Shown here piece by piece: positions 62,150 to 64,000 of a DNA stretch of 64,000 bases. Numbering within the stretch: the stretch's first letter is position 1; the number at the start of each line of letters is the position of its first letter. This DNA comes from Paenibacillus sp. ACRRX (lineage in GTDB: Bacteria > Bacillota > Bacilli > Paenibacillales > Paenibacillaceae), in contig NZ_JAKRNK010000003.1 in assembly GCF_022346885.1 (NCBI RefSeq), positions 1 through 64,000 on the forward strand. Reading direction: 5' to 3'. Made by a program: the position numbers and the translations under genes. A model generated the notes under the pieces. That model had not been told where the DNA came from and ran no database searches. It saw nothing but the letters and a program-made list of their open reading frames with translations.

Positions 62150-63433
62150 TTATTTCAAATACGGTGCTGGATCTACTTTCTCTCCATTCAAACGGACCTC
62201 AAAATGCAAGTGGTTACCCGTCGCGCGTCCTGTTGCGCCAACCTCTGCGATCTTCTCGCCACGTTTGACATCCTGCCCTTTATCGACCTTAATACCGCCT
62301 TGACGAATATGACCATAGAGAGTCCATAAGCCATTGCCATGGTCAATAATGACACAATAGCCATAACCGCTCCACCATTCTGCTAAAATGACGACGCCGT
62401 CATCCGCAGCATAAATGTTTGTTCCACCCGGTGTAGCCATATCTAAACCACTATGGAACGCCCCGCGGCTGCCCGTAATTGGATCTACCCTTGAGCCAAA
62501 TGGAGATGAAATATAATATTCTGCACGAAGCGGAACACCCAGTTTGCCGCCAGAATAAGCACCATTAGATCCGGAGCTCGAGCCTGAATCACTTCCAGAG
62601 TTGGAACCGGATTGCTCCCGCTCTCTTCTGGCCGCTTCTTCTCTCGCTCTTCGTTCAGCTTCTTCCTGATCCGCTATCTTCTTCTTCTTGGACATCAATT
62701 CAGAACGCTTCATCGCAAATTCGACCAGCAAGCGGTCCTGTTCTTCACTTAAGCCATGGGATTCCTCAATTTGTTGATCGAAGCTTGCAATCATAACTTC
62801 CTTCTCACGTTCTTGCTTCATTAGCTCCAACTTGGTCTGCTCCAGCTTAGCATATAGAAGTCGGACGCGCTTAAGCTCGTCCTCAATCTCTTTTTTCTTT
62901 TCCAGCACAAGCTGCTTGTCCCGCTTATGCTCCGCCAGTATTTGCTTATCCTGGTTAGCGATCTGCTCCAAGGAGCTGAGTCGGTCCAAGAAGTCCATAA
63001 AGCTAGTCGAGCTGAACAATACGTCAAGGTAAGAGACATTACCGTTCGTATACATCAGCTGCACACGAGCATCGAGCAGCTTCTCACGATCAGCAATCCG
63101 AAGGTTTGCATCTTCAAGCTGCTTCGCATTCTCCTCCAGATTGGTCTCCGACTCATCGATCTGTGTAGATACAGAAGCCAACTCATTAGCCTTCTTATCG
63201 ATCTGCTTCACAATCACTTGCATATCAGACTGCGTCTTCTTCTTGCCCGATTCCGCTTCAGCACGTGTATCTTCAGCCTGCTGCTGCTTGTTCTCGGCAG
63301 TTTTCATCTGCTGCTGCAGCGCTCTTAATTCTTTGTTTACTTTGCTCATTTCCGAAGCTTGCCCCGTTGACGGGGACACCATAGTGAACAACAGCATACA
63401 GCTCAATACGAGCAACAACCATTTCTTTTTCAA
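62150..63433 (-). CDS. EnvC/PcsB-like peptidoglycan hydrolase, coiled-coil plus M23 (LytM) domain
   Basis: A 427-residue secreted protein. The signal peptide (about 1-27) is followed by a long coiled coil rich in Gln, Lys and Glu (about 28-280) and a Gly/Ser-rich linker (about 283-303). A C-terminal M23 metallopeptidase domain has GAFHSGLDMATPGG and NHLHFEVRLNG; zinc ligands His-x3-Asp and His-x-His are intact. The start is TTG 63433, with GGAGG at seven bases. It directly follows ftsX, and coiled-coil M23 proteins such as EnvC and PcsB work with FtsEX. A role as the FtsEX-controlled division hydrolase is inferred. Confidence 0.9.
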   Translation of the reverse strand: MKKKWLLLVLSCMLLFTMVSPSTGQASEMSKVNKELRALQQQMKTAENKQQQAEDTRAEAESGKKKTQSDMQVIVKQIDKKANELASVSTQIDESETNLEENAKQLEDANLRIADREKLLDARVQLMYTNGNVSYLDVLFSSTSFMDFLDRLSSLEQIANQDKQILAEHKRDKQLVLEKKKEIEDELKRVRLLYAKLEQTKLELMKQEREKEVMIASFDQQIEESHGLSEEQDRLLVEFAMKRSELMSKKKKIADQEEAERRAREEAARREREQSGSNSGSDSGSSSGSNGAYSGGKLGVPLRAEYYISSPFGSRVDPITGSRGAFHSGLDMATPGGTNIYAADDGVVILAEWWSGYGYCVIIDHGNGLWTLYGHIRQGGIKVDKGQDVKRGEKIAEVGATGRATGNHLHFEVRLNGEKVDPAPYLK

Positions 63434-63468
63434 GACGGGTCCTCCAATCGAATCGATCTGTAGATGGA

Positions 63469-64000
63469 TTAGACTTTCAAAAATTTACGAATAGAAAGAG
63501 TGCTGCCCCATACTCCTATTAATACACCAAGTACAACCAACAACCCAGTCAGCAGTAACCACAGTTCTTGCAATGGAATCAGTTGGATAAATTGCATGCC
63601 GCTCTGCGAAGCTAATATAAGCTGGTGATAACCAACAAATAAAACGGCAAGCGTAATAAGCGATCCCAGCAATCCAATCAACATCCCCTCAATAAAGAAG
63701 GGCCAGCGGATGAAGGAATTCGTTGCCCCTACCAGCTTCATGATGCCGATTTCGCGTTGACGGGCCATAATGGTCACTTTTATCGTATTGGATATGAGGA
63801 ACATAGCCGTGACAGTCAGTCCAGCAACTAAGATTAAGCCTACATTACGAATCGTCTCTGTAATCTTAAACAGTTTCTCAACCGTACCTTTGCCGTACTT
63901 TACCTGCCAGATCGGCTTCTCGCTGTTCGTATCATTCAGCGCCTGAATCTTCTTGGCTACCATCGGCACTGTGTCCGGATTATACACATCTACAGTCATG
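63469..64000 (-). CDS. ftsX: Cell division ABC-transporter permease FtsX, C-terminal part (partial)
   Basis: The visible 177 residues are the C-terminal part of FtsX; the gene continues beyond the right end of the window. It contains the end of the extracellular loop, three transmembrane helices, and the conserved cytoplasmic turn IMARQREIGIMKLVGATNSFIRWPFFIEG between the first two of them. With FtsE it transmits ATP hydrolysis across the membrane to activate peptidoglycan hydrolases. The stop lies 35 bases before the hydrolase start, so the genes are likely one operon. Confidence 0.93.
   Translation of the reverse strand, partial: MTVDVYNPDTVPMVAKKIQALNDTNSEKPIWQVKYGKGTVEKLFKITETIRNVGLILVAGLTVTAMFLISNTIKVTIMARQREIGIMKLVGATNSFIRWPFFIEGMLIGLLGSLITLAVLFVGYHQLILASQSGMQFIQLIPLQELWLLLTGLLVVLGVLIGVWGSTLSIRKFLKV

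Overview
The window looks like a chromosomal segment of a Gram-positive, endospore-lineage bacterium, most probably Paenibacillus or a close relative (family Paenibacillaceae). The pointers are the first bases of a Bacilli-type 16S rRNA gene, strong AGGAGG ribosome binding sites, frequent GTG/TTG starts, and gene orders shared with Bacillus: pcrB-pcrA-ligA, uvrB-uvrA, ftsX-(hydrolase)-ctp-minJ, and an mdx maltodextrin locus. The genus is inferred from these features; no database search was possible.

Region 1 (1-13.5 kb) holds the leftward rrn promoter and the 16S 5' end, then a maltodextrin utilisation locus. A leftward operon encodes a lipoprotein binding protein, two permeases and a GH31 alpha-glucosidase. 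It lies between two closely related LacI-family regulator genes. Rightward genes for a secreted GH13 amylase lipoprotein and a cytoplasmic GH13 neopullulanase/maltogenic amylase follow. Starch would be cut outside the cell, the dextrins imported by the ABC system (the ATPase is not in the window) and split inside by the two glucosidases. A palindromic operator sits on both -35 boxes of the divergent mdxE/regulator promoters.

Region 2 (13.9-19.8 kb) is the DNA-maintenance and lipid block ligA-pcrA-pcrB. The ligase is divergent in sequence and the helicase has a Gly/Ala-rich linker.

Region 3 (19.9-43.1 kb) is an AT-rich surface-glycan island with two divergent transcription units. The left unit (36.6 to 20.0 kb) makes GDP-D-rhamnose (ManC, Gmd, Rmd) and a dTDP-3-acetamido-3,6-dideoxyhexose (RmlA, RmlB, FdtA/QdtA, FdtB, FdtC). 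It also encodes a Wzm/Wzt ABC exporter whose ATPase carries an extra C-terminal domain, a coiled-coil methyltransferase that could act as chain terminator, glycosyltransferases including a GT2-GT4 fusion, and a GtrA/GtrB plus membrane GT-C-like set. The right unit encodes an initiating phosphoglycosyltransferase, two GT4 enzymes and a large Wzy/WaaL-type membrane protein. The whole set resembles S-layer glycosylation (slg) clusters of Geobacillus, Aneurinibacillus and Paenibacillus. I judge it the most interesting system here.

Region 4 (43-51.4 kb) has galU (gtaB), a large U32-family protein, a stalk-domain secreted protein followed by what looks like a decayed coding remnant, an HtrA-like stalk-protease, a small membrane protein and a HAD phosphatase. 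Region 5 (51.6-64 kb) has uvrBA, a flagellar stator pair (motA/motB type), a cluster of near-consensus DnaA boxes, a MinJ-like PDZ membrane protein, a C-terminal processing protease, an EnvC-like M23 hydrolase and the 3' part of ftsX, cut by the window end.
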